Shown here: positions 8,008 through 16,664 of the stretch, in pieces
Layout of the letters: the number at the start of each line of letters is the position of its first letter
Position numbering within the stretch: the stretch's first letter is position 1
Notes under the pieces: generated by a model
The model's database searches: none
What the model saw: only the letters and a program-made list of their open reading frames with translations
Told to the model about the DNA's origin: nothing
Assembly (NCBI RefSeq): GCF_023347275.1
Contig: NZ_CP094468.1
Location: 1,116,001 to 1,180,000, forward strand
Source of the DNA: Faecalibacterium sp. I3-3-89
Lineage (GTDB): Bacteria; Bacillota; Clostridia; Oscillospirales; Ruminococcaceae
Reading direction: 5' to 3'
Length of the DNA: 64,000 nucleotides
Program-made: the position numbers and the translations under genes

Positions 8008-8652
8008 ATGAAAACTGAAAACTGCTGTACCGGCTGCAACCGTCCGGACCTGCCTTGGGCAGGCCGTGGCACGGAACTGCCCATTGCAGGCTGCCGCTTT
8101 ACCCTGTACCCGATGTCGGACAAATACATCGAGATTATTCTGGGCGCGCTGGAAAAGACGGACACCTCCGCCGTGTGGAGCGAGACGGATGCCCTTTCGA
8201 CGGTCTACCGCGGCAAGCTGCCCTATGTGGCAGACGCTGTACAGGCCCTGTTCCTGAATGCTTACCGCCCCGGCGTCCACATGGCGCTGGAAGGACAGTT
8301 CTCCAAGGGCTGCCCGGGGGACGTGTCCGGGGATACAGTGCTGAATCGTGAGGGCGAAGCCCCCAATGCAGAGCTGGTGAAGGACATCCACTTCCCGGTC
8401 CACTGCAAGCTGGCTCTGTATCCGCTGGGCGATGCCCAGTATATCGACGAGATCGCCAAGGTGTGGTATATGGCACAGGAGGAGGGCCTGAACCCCAAGA
8501 CCATTCACTACGCTACCCGCATTGACGGCGACGTGCAGGATGTGTTCACCTACCTGACCCATGTGTGTGAGCTGATGGAGAATGCCCCGGCAGTCCACCA
8601 CTATGTCCTGCACTTTACCATGAACTGCAACAGCCCGACGGAGGAAAACTAA
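8008..8652 (+). CDS. ykoF: YkoF-type thiamine/HMP-binding protein
   Basis: A 214-aa protein with two tandem YkoF domains: CRFTLYPMSDKYIEIILGAL near residue 30 and a matching CKLALYPLGDAQYIDEIAKV near residue 131. B. subtilis YkoF binds thiamine or its HMP moiety in each half and is the soluble partner of the YkoEDC ECF transporter. ATG 8008 after AAGAAGGAAAG is chosen; the longer frame would run through the terminator. First gene of a TPP-regulated operon in the B. subtilis order F-E-D-C. The N-terminal CCTGCN cysteine cluster is unusual and of unknown role. Confidence 0.9.
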   Translation: MKTENCCTGCNRPDLPWAGRGTELPIAGCRFTLYPMSDKYIEIILGALEKTDTSAVWSETDALSTVYRGKLPYVADAVQALFLNAYRPGVHMALEGQFSKGCPGDVSGDTVLNREGEAPNAELVKDIHFPVHCKLALYPLGDAQYIDEIAKVWYMAQEEGLNPKTIHYATRIDGDVQDVFTYLTHVCELMENAPAVHHYVLHFTMNCNSPTEEN

Positions 8653-8653
8653 A

Positions 8654-9253
8654 ATGAATACGAAGAATTGGAAACTGAAAGATGTTCTGTTGATCGCCAT
8701 CAGCGCCGTGCTGTTTGGCGTGGTCTACCTTGGCTGCACCTACATCGGCGGCGTCCTGTACGGGATGCTGACCCCGTTCGGCATGGCCTCTCTGGGCTAT
8801 GAGCCGTTCTACGGCATCTACTTCATGGCAGGCGCATTCGGCATCTATGTCATGCGCAAGCCCGGCACCGGCCTCATCGCTGAGCTGCTGGCGGCTGTAC
8901 TGGAATGCCTGTACGGCAACTATTTCGGACCCATCATCATCCTGTCCGGTCTGGTGCAGGGCCTTGGCTTTGAGCTTATCATTGCGCTGAAACGCTACAA
9001 AAAGTTTGACCGGTTGACCATGATCCAAGGCGCAGTCATCTGCTCTGTCCTCACCCTGATCTACAACCTGTTCATCAGCGGCTACAGCAAGATCGCGGTT
9101 CCCGTGCTGGCCATCATGCTGGTGGTGCGGATCATCAGCGCCATCGTCTTTGATGGCTTCATCACCCCGATGCTGGCCGATGGCCTCGTCAAGGCAGGCG
9201 TCCTGAAGGGCTATGCTGTGGCACAGGGGCAGGACATGGATCTGGAGGACTAA
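8654..9253 (+). CDS. ykoE: ECF transporter S component for thiamine/HMP
   Basis: A 199-aa integral membrane protein with five to six hydrophobic segments, including an N-terminal LKDVLLIAISAVLFGVVYLG helix. It is the substrate-binding S component that, with YkoC (T) and YkoD (ATPase), imports the hydroxymethylpyrimidine part of thiamine or thiamine itself. One base separates it from the ykoF stop, so translation is tightly coupled. Assignment relies on size, hydrophobicity and unambiguous operon context. Confidence 0.9.
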   Translation: MNTKNWKLKDVLLIAISAVLFGVVYLGCTYIGGVLYGMLTPFGMASLGYEPFYGIYFMAGAFGIYVMRKPGTGLIAELLAAVLECLYGNYFGPIIILSGLVQGLGFELIIALKRYKKFDRLTMIQGAVICSVLTLIYNLFISGYSKIAVPVLAIMLVVRIISAIVFDGFITPMLADGLVKAGVLKGYAVAQGQDMDLED

Positions 9254-9256
9254 GGA

Positions 9257-10768
9257 ATGTCGGCTGATCTCGCGCTGGAGCTGGAAGATGTCGTGTTCCG
9301 CTATCAGGAAAAAGGCAGGCGCAACATTCTGGATCATACCAGCCTGACCATTCCGGCTGGGACGCTTACGGTCCTGATGGGCGGCAGCGGCTGCGGAAAA
9401 AGCACGCTGGCTGCGGTGGCCGCAGGACTCTACCCTGAGAACGGCGGCTTTTTGGAAAGCGGCATCATCCGGCTGTACAGGCAGGATCTAAAGACGCTGG
9501 ACCCCCAGAAGCGTGCCGCCTACCTGACGGTGCTGTTCCAGAATCCCGACTTGCAGTTCTGCATGAATACCCTGCGGGAGGAGATGCGCTTCTGTCTGGA
9601 AAACATCTGTATCCCTGCCGGGAAGATGGATGAACGAATCGAACAGGCCGCCGCAGAGCTTGGCATCGCGCCGCTGCTGGATCAGCCCCTTTCGACCCTG
9701 TCCGGCGGCGAAAAGCAGAAAGCGGCCCTCTCCTGCCTCTATGTCATGGAGAGCCGCTGCATCCTGCTGGACGAAAGCTTTGCAAATCTGGACCACGAGG
9801 CGGCGATCCAGCTGCTGGAGATGCTGCTCAGAATGAAAGCCTCCGGCCGGACCATTCTGGCCATCGACCATAAGGCAGACCTCTGGCTGGAGGCTGCGGA
9901 TGAGATCATCCTGCTGGAAGAAGGCGGCAGAGTGGCTGCCCGGAGCATCAACCGCAAAAACCTGTCGGAGCACCGCGCGGATTTTGAGCGGCTTGGCCTG
10001 TTTTACCCGGGTTCCCGGTCGGAACGGACTGTGGCCCGCCCGGCAGAGGGAAAACCGCTGCTGCAGTTCCGGGGAGTCAGCATCCGCAAGGGGCTGCCCA
10101 CCCGGCGCAAGTGGGGCCGACCGGTGTACGATGCTCCTTTTTTGGTGCAGAATACGGATGCGGATTTCCCGGCGGGCTGTATGACCGCTGTTCTTGGCCC
10201 CAGCGGCACCGGAAAGACCACCACGTTTCTCTCGGTCCTCAGGCAGCACCCCTACACGGGACAGATCTTGTTTCAGGGGCGGGACATTGAAAAAATGAAG
10301 CTCAAAGAGCTGTATCGCCATATTGGCATCGTTTTCCAGAACCCTGCGAACCAATTCGTCACCCAGAATGTGGAGGACGAGGTCTGTGTGGGGCTGCGAC
10401 TCTGGGAGCCGGGCCTCTCTGACGAAGCCTGCCGCCAGCGTGCCGAGGAACTGCTGGACCGCTACGGCCTGAAACGGCAGCGGCGCTATTCGCCCTATAT
10501 GCTCAGTCAGGGCCAGCAGCGGCGGCTGGCTGTCCTCTCGGTGTTGGCAGGCGGACAGGAGCTGCTCTTACTGGATGAACCTACCTATGGTCAGGATTCC
10601 CGCTCGGTGAACGCGATCATGGAGCATCTGCGGGAGAAAGTGGAGCAGGAGGGACTGACGGTGATCTTCATCACCCACGATACCGAGCTGGCTGCGGCTT
10701 GGGCCGATAAAATCTACCGGCTGGAAGACACCATGCTGGTGGAAAAAACCGCCGGGGAGGTGCTGTAA
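9257..10768 (+). CDS. ykoD: ECF transporter duplicated ATPase subunit
   Basis: A 503-aa protein with two complete ABC ATPase domains. Domain 1 has Walker A GGSGCGKSTL near residue 43, signature LSGGEKQK, and Walker B CILLDESFANLDHEA. Domain 2 has Walker A GPSGTGKTTT near 315, signature LSQGQQRR and Walker B LLLLDEPTYGQDS. It energises thiamine/HMP uptake at the inner face of the membrane. It starts 3 bases after ykoE and ends immediately before ykoC. Domain 1 has an Asp-Glu-Ser instead of Asp-Glu-Pro after Walker B. Confidence 0.92.
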   Translation: MSADLALELEDVVFRYQEKGRRNILDHTSLTIPAGTLTVLMGGSGCGKSTLAAVAAGLYPENGGFLESGIIRLYRQDLKTLDPQKRAAYLTVLFQNPDLQFCMNTLREEMRFCLENICIPAGKMDERIEQAAAELGIAPLLDQPLSTLSGGEKQKAALSCLYVMESRCILLDESFANLDHEAAIQLLEMLLRMKASGRTILAIDHKADLWLEAADEIILLEEGGRVAARSINRKNLSEHRADFERLGLFYPGSRSERTVARPAEGKPLLQFRGVSIRKGLPTRRKWGRPVYDAPFLVQNTDADFPAGCMTAVLGPSGTGKTTTFLSVLRQHPYTGQILFQGRDIEKMKLKELYRHIGIVFQNPANQFVTQNVEDEVCVGLRLWEPGLSDEACRQRAEELLDRYGLKRQRRYSPYMLSQGQQRRLAVLSVLAGGQELLLLDEPTYGQDSRSVNAIMEHLREKVEQEGLTVIFITHDTELAAAWADKIYRLEDTMLVEKTAGEVL

Positions 10769-11509
10769 ATGCTGGAACGCTGGAACCCTACCGTAAAAGC
10801 ATTTACGGTGCTGGTCTGTGTCATTCTGCTCTCATTCGAGTATCTGGTCAGCCTGAACCTGCTGGTACTGGCCGTCTGCCTGCTGCTGTTGGTGTTCTGC
10901 TCCCGGGTAAGTCTGAAAAAGATCGGTGTCATCCTGCTTCCCGCCTGCGTCGCGGCATTTGGCTTGTTTGTAATGGGTCTTTACTATGCCCGGGGCGGCA
11001 GCACGCAGACCGTAGATATGAGCAGTCTGTCGGCCATGCCTTACAGCGTGCGTGCGGCAATGTCTCAGAACCTGTATACGGCATTGCAGCTGGCGACCCG
11101 TCTGCTGGCCTATGCGGGGCTGGGCATCCTGTTCGCGCTTTCCACCGAGGGCGATTTCTTTATTGCGAGCCTGCTCCACCAGTGCCGCCTCCCGCCTAAG
11201 TTTGCCTATGGCATCTTGGCGGCGTTCCACCTGATGCCGGGAATGGCGCGGGAGTATGCGCAGGTGCGCACAGCTTTTGCGGTGCGTGGTCTGAAAATGG
11301 GGCCGCTCTCCATGAAGCCGGTCTTCACGATGCTGGTCAACAGCGTCCGATGGTCGGAGTCCATCGCCATGGCCATGGAGTCCAAGGGCTTCTGCGGGGA
11401 GGCACCGCGTACCTATTATACAGTGCCCCGGGTGCACTGGTATGACTTGGCCGCTGCTGCGCTTATGGTGGGCGGCGTGGTGCTTGGAATGCTGTTTCTA
11501 AAGCTCTGA
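10769..11509 (+). CDS. ykoC: ECF transporter T component
   Basis: A 246-aa membrane protein with a cluster of N-terminal helices. The conserved coupling segments AVRGLKMG and SIAMAMESKGFCG are the Ala-Arg-Gly-type motifs of energy-coupling T subunits that contact the ATPase grooves. It starts directly after the ykoD stop, is the last gene of the TPP-regulated operon, and is followed by a terminator. Confidence 0.9.
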   Translation: MLERWNPTVKAFTVLVCVILLSFEYLVSLNLLVLAVCLLLLVFCSRVSLKKIGVILLPACVAAFGLFVMGLYYARGGSTQTVDMSSLSAMPYSVRAAMSQNLYTALQLATRLLAYAGLGILFALSTEGDFFIASLLHQCRLPPKFAYGILAAFHLMPGMAREYAQVRTAFAVRGLKMGPLSMKPVFTMLVNSVRWSESIAMAMESKGFCGEAPRTYYTVPRVHWYDLAAAALMVGGVVLGMLFLKL

Positions 11510-11558
11510 GGTGGGCTTTCACTACCCGACTTTTTAAGTAAGAACAGGACAAATCAAA

Positions 11559-11596
11559 ACCCTCCTGACCATGATGGCCAGGAGGGGTATTTTTGT
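11559..11596. terminator. Terminator between convergent ykoC and the methyltransferase gene
   Basis: CCTCCTGACC and GGCCAGGAGG form a 10-bp stem with one mismatch, flanked by AAAAC and GGTATTTTT, so it can serve the plus strand and partly the minus strand. Confidence 0.75.
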
Positions 11597-11693
11597 GTCT
11601 GTATTTCGCTGGCATCCAAATCCTACACTGGACGAAAACGGTTCAGACTGTAAAATGATGTCCGAACGATATTGAACGAATCACCGCACGATA

Positions 11694-13067
11694 TTACTGC
11701 ACTTTTGACATCAAGAGTACGCACTCGACGTGCTTCGTCCGCGGAAACAGATCCACGGGCTGCACCTTCTCGGCGCGATACCCATGCTGTCCGAGCCACG
11801 CGGCGTCGCGGGCGGCGGTGGAGGGGTTGCAGCTGACGTAGACCACCCGGCGGGGGGACATCTGGACGACGGCGGAAAGGGTCGTCTCATCGCAGCCCTT
11901 GCGGGGCGGGTCGAGCATAATGACGTCAGGCCGCAGGCCCTCGGCGGCGAGGCGGGCAGCGGCCTCGCCGGCATCGGCACAGAAGAAGCGGCTCTTGGCG
12001 GCGACGGCATCGCCCATCCGGGCGGCATTGGCCTTGGCACTGTCGATGGCCTCGGGAATGATCTCCACGCCGATCAGCTCGCGGCAGTGGCCGGCCATCG
12101 AGAGGCCGATGGTGCCCATGCCGCAGTAGAGGTCGAGCAGGACATCGTCCGGCTCAAGCTGGGCGTATTCGGCAGCGACGCCGTAGAGGCGCTCGGCAGC
12201 CAGCGTGTTGACCTGATAGAAGGAAAGGGGGCCGAGGCGGACGGGCACGCCGCAGAGGGTGTCCTCGATGCAGCCCGGGCCATAGAGGGTCACGCTCTCC
12301 TCGCCGAGGATGACATTGGTCTTTTTGGCGTTGACATTGATGAGGATGGTGGCAATATCGCGGAACTTTTCCCGGAGCAGAGCTACCAACTCATCGCTGT
12401 GGGGGAGCTTCGGGCGGGTGCAGACGAGGCAGACCATGATCTGGCCGCTGTGTGCGCCCCGGCGCAGGAAGATGTGCCGCACGAGGCCCTTGCCGCGCTC
12501 TTCGTCATAGGGCTGGATGCCGTGGGCAGCGAAGAAGGCGCAGAGAGTGTTGCCGATGTCGTTCAGGACGCCGGGCTGCAGCTTGCAGTCGGGGCAGGGG
12601 ACGATTCGGTGGGTGCGCCCGGCGTAAAAACCGATGCAGGGTGCGCCGTCCTTATCGCGGCCCACCGGGAACTGGACTTTGTTGCGGTAGCGGTCTACCT
12701 CAGGGGAGGGGAGGGCGTCCAGCACAGGCACATCCAGCCCGCCGATGCGGCGGAAGGCGTCGGCGACGCTCTCCTGCTTGGCACGCAGTTCGGCAGCATA
12801 ATCCAGATGCCGCAGGCTGCAGCCGCCGCAGGGGCCGGCTACCGCGCAGTCCACCGGGATGCGGTCCGGCGAGGGGGTGAGCAGCTTGTCCAGAATGCCG
12901 AAGGCGTACCGGCCGCAGTCCTTGACGATGCGCACCTGCGCCTCGTCGCCGGGGGCAGTGCCCGGGACAAAGACGGCCTCGCCCTCCGACGAATGGGCTA
13001 CGCCGCTGCCGTCGTTGGAAAGGCGCTCGATGCGCAGGGTGAGAAGCTGATTTTTTTGTAAGGGCAT
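11694..13067 (-). CDS. 23S rRNA (uracil-5-)-methyltransferase, RumA/RlmCD family
   Basis: A 457-aa protein. An N-terminal TRAM-like domain (residues 1-60) is followed by an Fe-S cysteine cluster (C-AVAGP-C-GG-C near residue 80, then C-PD-C near 160) and a SAM-binding fold with LDLYCGMGTIGLSMA. The catalytic loop is YVSCNPST near residue 415, preceded by MLDPPRKGCDETT. These features define the RumA-type m5U methyltransferases that act on 23S rRNA (U747/U1939 class in Firmicutes). It converges with ykoC; its 5' neighbour on the same strand is the AraC regulator, whose stop codon lies 14 bases upstream of this start. Confidence 0.9.
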   Translation of the reverse strand: MPLQKNQLLTLRIERLSNDGSGVAHSSEGEAVFVPGTAPGDEAQVRIVKDCGRYAFGILDKLLTPSPDRIPVDCAVAGPCGGCSLRHLDYAAELRAKQESVADAFRRIGGLDVPVLDALPSPEVDRYRNKVQFPVGRDKDGAPCIGFYAGRTHRIVPCPDCKLQPGVLNDIGNTLCAFFAAHGIQPYDEERGKGLVRHIFLRRGAHSGQIMVCLVCTRPKLPHSDELVALLREKFRDIATILINVNAKKTNVILGEESVTLYGPGCIEDTLCGVPVRLGPLSFYQVNTLAAERLYGVAAEYAQLEPDDVLLDLYCGMGTIGLSMAGHCRELIGVEIIPEAIDSAKANAARMGDAVAAKSRFFCADAGEAAARLAAEGLRPDVIMLDPPRKGCDETTLSAVVQMSPRRVVYVSCNPSTAARDAAWLGQHGYRAEKVQPVDLFPRTKHVECVLLMSKVQ

Positions 13068-13081
13068 GGATGAATTTCTCC

Positions 13082-13945
13082 TTATGTCTCGTCAGGGGCG
13101 GGCTGGACGTCTGCGTCAGCCTGCGAGGTCATATACTTGCTGGGCGGCACACCCTTGGCGCGCTTGAACACCCGCGAAAAATAGAACTGGTCGAGGAAGC
13201 CCACGGACGCCGCCACCTCGGCGATGGACAGGGTGCCGCCCCGCAGCAGCTTGCAGGCCTCGTTGACCCGGTATTCGGTCAGGTAATCAATGGGGCTTTT
13301 GCCCACGTTGAGCATGAACACCCGGTAGAGGTGGCTGCGGGAGACGCCGACGCTCTTGGCGACGTCGTCGATGGAGATGTCGTGGGAGTAGTTGAACTGG
13401 ATGTACTTGATGGCGTTCAAGACGTACTGGCTGGAGGAAGAGGTGCTGTGGGGGCGGCTCTCGCTGGTCTCCCGCATCAGGGCGGAGATGAACAGGTAGA
13501 GGTAGCCCACCATTGCGGCCTCATCCTGCGGCTGCAATCCGCGAGAGGAGTAGATGCTGCTCAGGGCAGCCCGCATCCCCTCAAGGTCCTGCGTATGGTG
13601 GACGGGGGCAGTGTCCGTAAAGGGCAGCTGCGCGGCCAGCTTATGGGCGCAGGCTCCGTTGAAGCCGACCCAGCTGTACTCCCAGGGCTGGGTCTCGTCG
13701 GCCGTATAGCGGATGAGCTGGCTGGGGCGGGCGAAGAACAGATCGCCCGGCGTCACCTCGTAGGTGCGCCCGCCGACCTCGAATACCCCCTTGCCGGAGA
13801 CGACCAGATGGATGAGGTAGTGGTCCCGGATGCCGGGTCCCCATGTCTGCCCCGGAGCGCAGCGCTCCAGACCGCAGTTGAAGATGGACAGCTCGATGTT
13901 GTTGGTGTAATTCTGTTTGAAGGACTGTTTATAGACGTCTGCCAT
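13082..13945 (-). CDS. AraC family transcriptional regulator
   Basis: A 287-aa protein. The N-terminal cupin-type sensing region (residues about 20-110, HYLIHLVVSGKGVFEVGGRT) suggests a sugar effector. The C-terminal double helix-turn-helix begins at SIDDVAKSVGVSRSHLYRVF, with the second helix pair at LSIAEVAASVGFLDQFYFSR and the family ending FKRAKGVPPSKYM. ATG 13945 is chosen because GGAGGG lies 7 bases upstream; the ORF extends 15 codons further without an RBS. It is divergent from the galactokinase gene at 14149, which it probably activates. Confidence 0.88.
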   Translation of the reverse strand: MADVYKQSFKQNYTNNIELSIFNCGLERCAPGQTWGPGIRDHYLIHLVVSGKGVFEVGGRTYEVTPGDLFFARPSQLIRYTADETQPWEYSWVGFNGACAHKLAAQLPFTDTAPVHHTQDLEGMRAALSSIYSSRGLQPQDEAAMVGYLYLFISALMRETSESRPHSTSSSSQYVLNAIKYIQFNYSHDISIDDVAKSVGVSRSHLYRVFMLNVGKSPIDYLTEYRVNEACKLLRGGTLSIAEVAASVGFLDQFYFSRVFKRAKGVPPSKYMTSQADADVQPAPDET

Positions 13946-13980
13946 TGCGGTTCCCTCCTGCCTGTTGGCTCTATAGCCAA

Positions 13981-14010
13981 AGTATACCACATTTGCCCCT
14001 GCAAATTCAA
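13981..14010 (-). promoter_or_regulatory. Promoter of the AraC-type regulator
   Basis: On the minus strand: TTGAAT (14010-14005), 18-base spacer, TATACT (13986-13981), 36 bases before the start codon. Confidence 0.5.
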
Positions 14011-14070
14011 CAAAAGTACATCTTATTCTTTGGGCTGGACACCAAAAATTACTTTTTTTGCGGGTTGAAA

Positions 14071-14099
14071 TTGCAAAATGGCATCGGATGCATTACAAT
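14071..14099 (+). promoter_or_regulatory. Promoter of galactokinase gene 1
   Basis: TTGCAA (14071-14076), 17-base spacer, TACAAT (14094-14099), 50 bases before the ATG. The 203-base divergent region would hold AraC-regulator sites. Confidence 0.55.
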
Positions 14100-14148
14100 A
14101 GCGGTAACAAACCGAACATCTCAGAGAGCGCAGGGGGAGGGGTTCTGG

Positions 14149-15441
14149 ATGGCAACCAGCAGACAGCTCAGAGACGAGATCGCAGCGGGAAGGCGGGACG
14201 CCGCGCTGGCCGCGCTTTACGGCGGCAGCAAGAGCGTGCTTGACCGTCAGCGCAGCCGCTACTGCGCGGCACTCGACCAGTTCGAACTTTACTATGGGCC
14301 GGGGCGGCAGGTGCGGGTCTATTCTGCCCCCGGGCGCACCGAGCTGGGCGGCAACCACACCGACCACCAGCACGGCTACGGCCTTGCGGGCGCTGTCACC
14401 CTTGACCTCGTGGCGGTGGCGTCCCGGAACGAGGACGGCTTCATCCGGGTCAAGTCCCGGGGCTTCAACAAACTGGACGTCATCGATTTGACCGAGGCCG
14501 AGCCGCAGCAGGGCGAGAGCACCCACTCGGCAAGCCTCATCCGGGGCATCGCCGATGGCTTCCGCACCAAGGGGTTCGGCATCGGCGGCTTCGATGCCTA
14601 CACAGCCAGCGATGTGCTCCGCGGCTCAGGGCTTTCCAGCTCGGCGGCCTTTGAGATGGGGATGGCGGTCATCCTCAACACGGAGTATGGCTGCGGCCTT
14701 GATGCCCCGGCGCTGGCCCGGATCTGCCAGTTTGCGGAGAATGCTTATTTCGGAAAGCCCAGCGGCCTGCTGGACCAGCTGACCAGCGCCGTGGGCGGCG
14801 TCCTCTTTGCCGATTTTGCCGACCCGGCTGCGCCAAAGATCGAAAAGATCCACGCCGACGGTGTCCTGCCGGAGGGGATGACCCTCTGCGTCACCGACAC
14901 CCGGGCCAGCCACAGCGAGCTGACCGGCGAGTTCGCGGCCATCCGGAAGGAGATGGAGGCAGTGGCGGCCTGTCTGGGCGGAAAGGTGCTGGGCGAGGTC
15001 AGCGAGGCCCGCTTCTGGCAGGAGCTGCCCCGGCTGCGGGCGTGCTGCGGCGACCGTGCCGTGCTGCGGGCCATCCACTATTTTGAGGAGAACGCCCGCA
15101 CCCTCGCCCAGAGAGAAGCGCTCACGGCGGGGGACTTCGCCGCCTTTGTCCGGCTGGTGGAGGCGAGCGGCCACTCCTCCTTTGAACTCTGTCAGAACGT
15201 CTACTGCGCCGCCTCGCCCCAATGTCAGGGCCTGTCGGCGGCGCTGGCCCTCAGCCAGAGCATCCTCGCAGGGAGCGGGGGAGCATGGCGGATGCAGGGC
15301 GGCGGCTTTGCCGGGACGATACAGGCCTTTGTGCCGGATGCACTGGTGGAGCGCTACTGTGCCGCAATGGAATCCATATTCGGCCCGGGCTGCTGCTATC
15401 TGCTCTGTCTGCGGGAGCAGGGGGCGATGCAGGTCCTGTGA
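14149..15441 (+). CDS. Galactokinase (GHMP kinase), copy 1
   Basis: A 430-aa protein with the galactokinase signature GRTELGGNHTDHQHG near residue 65, the GHMP ATP-binding loop RGSGLSSSAAFE near 164, KPSGLLDQLTSAVGG near 205, and the C-terminal MQGGGFAGTIQAF loop. It phosphorylates galactose to galactose 1-phosphate for the Leloir pathway. ATG 14149 follows GGGGGAGGGG. It is a clear paralogue of the galactokinase at 38109-39395, but sits with an AraC regulator rather than galT. Activity on galactose is expected; a divergent hexose substrate is possible. Confidence 0.85.
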   Translation: MATSRQLRDEIAAGRRDAALAALYGGSKSVLDRQRSRYCAALDQFELYYGPGRQVRVYSAPGRTELGGNHTDHQHGYGLAGAVTLDLVAVASRNEDGFIRVKSRGFNKLDVIDLTEAEPQQGESTHSASLIRGIADGFRTKGFGIGGFDAYTASDVLRGSGLSSSAAFEMGMAVILNTEYGCGLDAPALARICQFAENAYFGKPSGLLDQLTSAVGGVLFADFADPAAPKIEKIHADGVLPEGMTLCVTDTRASHSELTGEFAAIRKEMEAVAACLGGKVLGEVSEARFWQELPRLRACCGDRAVLRAIHYFEENARTLAQREALTAGDFAAFVRLVEASGHSSFELCQNVYCAASPQCQGLSAALALSQSILAGSGGAWRMQGGGFAGTIQAFVPDALVERYCAAMESIFGPGCCYLLCLREQGAMQVL

Positions 15442-15452
15442 ACACAAAGAAA

Positions 15453-15492
15453 ATGCCCTGCGGCATGGTGGAGACCCACCGCCGCAGGGCAT
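15453..15492. terminator. Hairpin terminator between galactokinase 1 and the small-peptide genes
   Basis: ATGCCCTGCGGC and GCCGCAGGGCAT form a perfect 12-bp stem around an inner GGTGG/CCACC stem; flanked by AAA on the left and TCGTTT on the right. It probably works for both convergent transcripts. Confidence 0.75.
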
Positions 15493-15511
15493 CGTTTCGT
15501 TTGGGGGAAGC

Positions 15512-15841
15512 TCACAGGTGCTGGGCTTTCATGTCCTCGCGCAGAGCGTGCATATCATTTCTGTAGTTCTCGATGTCCGTCGCTGCCTTGCTGGGGCCGC
15601 CGAACAGGAAGGTGTGGACGTTTTCTGCCACATGGAATCCGGCTTTGACCACATTGAACAGCAGCATCGGGATGAACGAAATGGAAAGAGACAGCAGCCC
15701 GCCTCTAAAGAAGAAATCATTGAGGCGGAGGTGGTCCGTAAATGAGTCCCAAGCGTCGCGGAAGGCTCCGCCGCCGCCCAGAAGCTCCTTTTCTTCTTCC
15801 GTCACAACAGCATAGGAAGAAGGCATCTGGATACGTTTCAT
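15512..15841 (-). CDS. Small protein with double-glycine-like leader, member A
   Basis: A 109-aa protein. The first 23-25 residues (MPSSYAVVTEEEKELLGGGG after MKRIQ) resemble a bacteriocin-type leader ending in Gly-Gly, and align with the leader of the gene just upstream. The rest has a hydrophobic, possibly membrane-active segment (LLSLSISFIPMLLFNVVKAG, residues about 49-68) and a charged C-terminal tail. ATG has AAAGGAG 7 bases upstream. There is no exporter or immunity gene adjacent. Not a family I recognise; a secreted peptide or a membrane-associated protein are both possible. Confidence 0.6.
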   Translation of the reverse strand: MKRIQMPSSYAVVTEEEKELLGGGGAFRDAWDSFTDHLRLNDFFFRGGLLSLSISFIPMLLFNVVKAGFHVAENVHTFLFGGPSKAATDIENYRNDMHALREDMKAQHL

Positions 15842-15885
15842 ACAACGACTCCTTTCTATCGCTCCATCGGGTCAGGCAGAAGCGC

Positions 15886-16341
15886 TTATGCAGCCGCCAG
15901 AACGCCGGCCTGTGCCGCTGCGCGGTTGGCCTTGGTCTGCTCGTAAGCGTTCTTCAGCTCGATGTAGAGGGACTTTGCCGTATTATAGATCTGGATGCCC
16001 TTGAGGACGCCGTACCAGCCGGCGAGACCGCCGACGACCACGGTGCCGACCTTACCGGCCTTGCTCTGGCCGTCCCAGTAATAGGAGACGGACTGGGACA
16101 GGGTCAGGCCGTCCTCGTGCATCAGAAGCAGACCGCCCACAGCCGCCGTAAGGGCAGCCTTGCCCATCAACTGGGCGAAGTTGACCGTGAAGTTCACAGC
16201 GGCAGTGAGAAGGTTCTCGGGGTGAAATTCGATGAGGTAAGAACCGATCTGAAGGGCACCGCCGTCGATGTAGGTCATCTCGTCGGCAGAGATGACGGCA
16301 TAAGCAGCCGGCATCATCGGACTCTGATATGTAAGTTCCAT
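15886..16341 (-). CDS. Small protein with double-glycine-like leader, member B
   Basis: A 151-aa protein. The leader reads MPAAYAVISADEMTYIDGGA, matching member A at M-P-x-x-Y-A-V-V/I, an E, and a terminal G-G. After the putative cleavage site come Gly/Ala-rich hydrophobic stretches (LMGKAALTAAVGGLLLM and GTVVVGGLAGWYGVLKG) reminiscent of pore-forming bacteriocins, then a helical, Ala-rich tail. ATG 16341 is chosen over the upstream in-frame ATG because AAAGGAG lies 10 bases before it. It is 44 bases upstream of member A and co-transcribed with it. No known family recognised. Confidence 0.6.
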   Translation of the reverse strand: MELTYQSPMMPAAYAVISADEMTYIDGGALQIGSYLIEFHPENLLTAAVNFTVNFAQLMGKAALTAAVGGLLLMHEDGLTLSQSVSYYWDGQSKAGKVGTVVVGGLAGWYGVLKGIQIYNTAKSLYIELKNAYEQTKANRAAAQAGVLAAA

Positions 16342-16399
16342 AGGGGGAATGCTCCTTTCACACATACGCTCCGCCGGAGACGGAGACTAAACTATCTGG

Positions 16400-16428
16400 A
16401 TTATAGCATAACTGCCGAAAAACAACAA
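16400..16428 (-). promoter_or_regulatory. Promoter of the double-glycine peptide pair
   Basis: Minus strand: TTGTTG (16428-16423), 17-base spacer, TATAAT (16405-16400) with an upstream TGC, 58 bases before the member B start. The rest of 16429-16576 is AT-rich with no recognisable feature. Confidence 0.65.
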
Positions 16429-16576
16429 GAGAGCGCAGAAACAGAATCGGAACGGGATTTGGGACACCAAAGCATAAAAATCAAGTGAAACGGACGGAAA
16501 AACGCTAAAATATAAAGAGGATGCCCCGGTAAAGGCTCCGAAAAAATGTTGTGTTAAAATTTCGCTGAAAACACAG

Positions 16577-16634
16577 AAAACAGCAGCGCCCCATCTGCGT
16601 TCCGGTAAGGGAGAGGCAGGCGGGGCGCTGCTGC
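16577..16634 (-). terminator. Rho-independent terminator after malQ
   Basis: On the minus strand CAGCAGCGCCCC pairs with GGGGCGCTGCTG and is followed by TTTTCTGTGTTTTC. It ends the maltodextrin operon and insulates the small-peptide genes. Confidence 0.8.
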
Positions 16635-16664
16635 TATCAGGATGAAGCGGAGAATGGGGAAAGC

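Noticed and set aside
11730..13061. Plus-strand ORF of 443 codons opposite the RumA-type gene
   Set aside because: Shadow of a clear methyltransferase gene.
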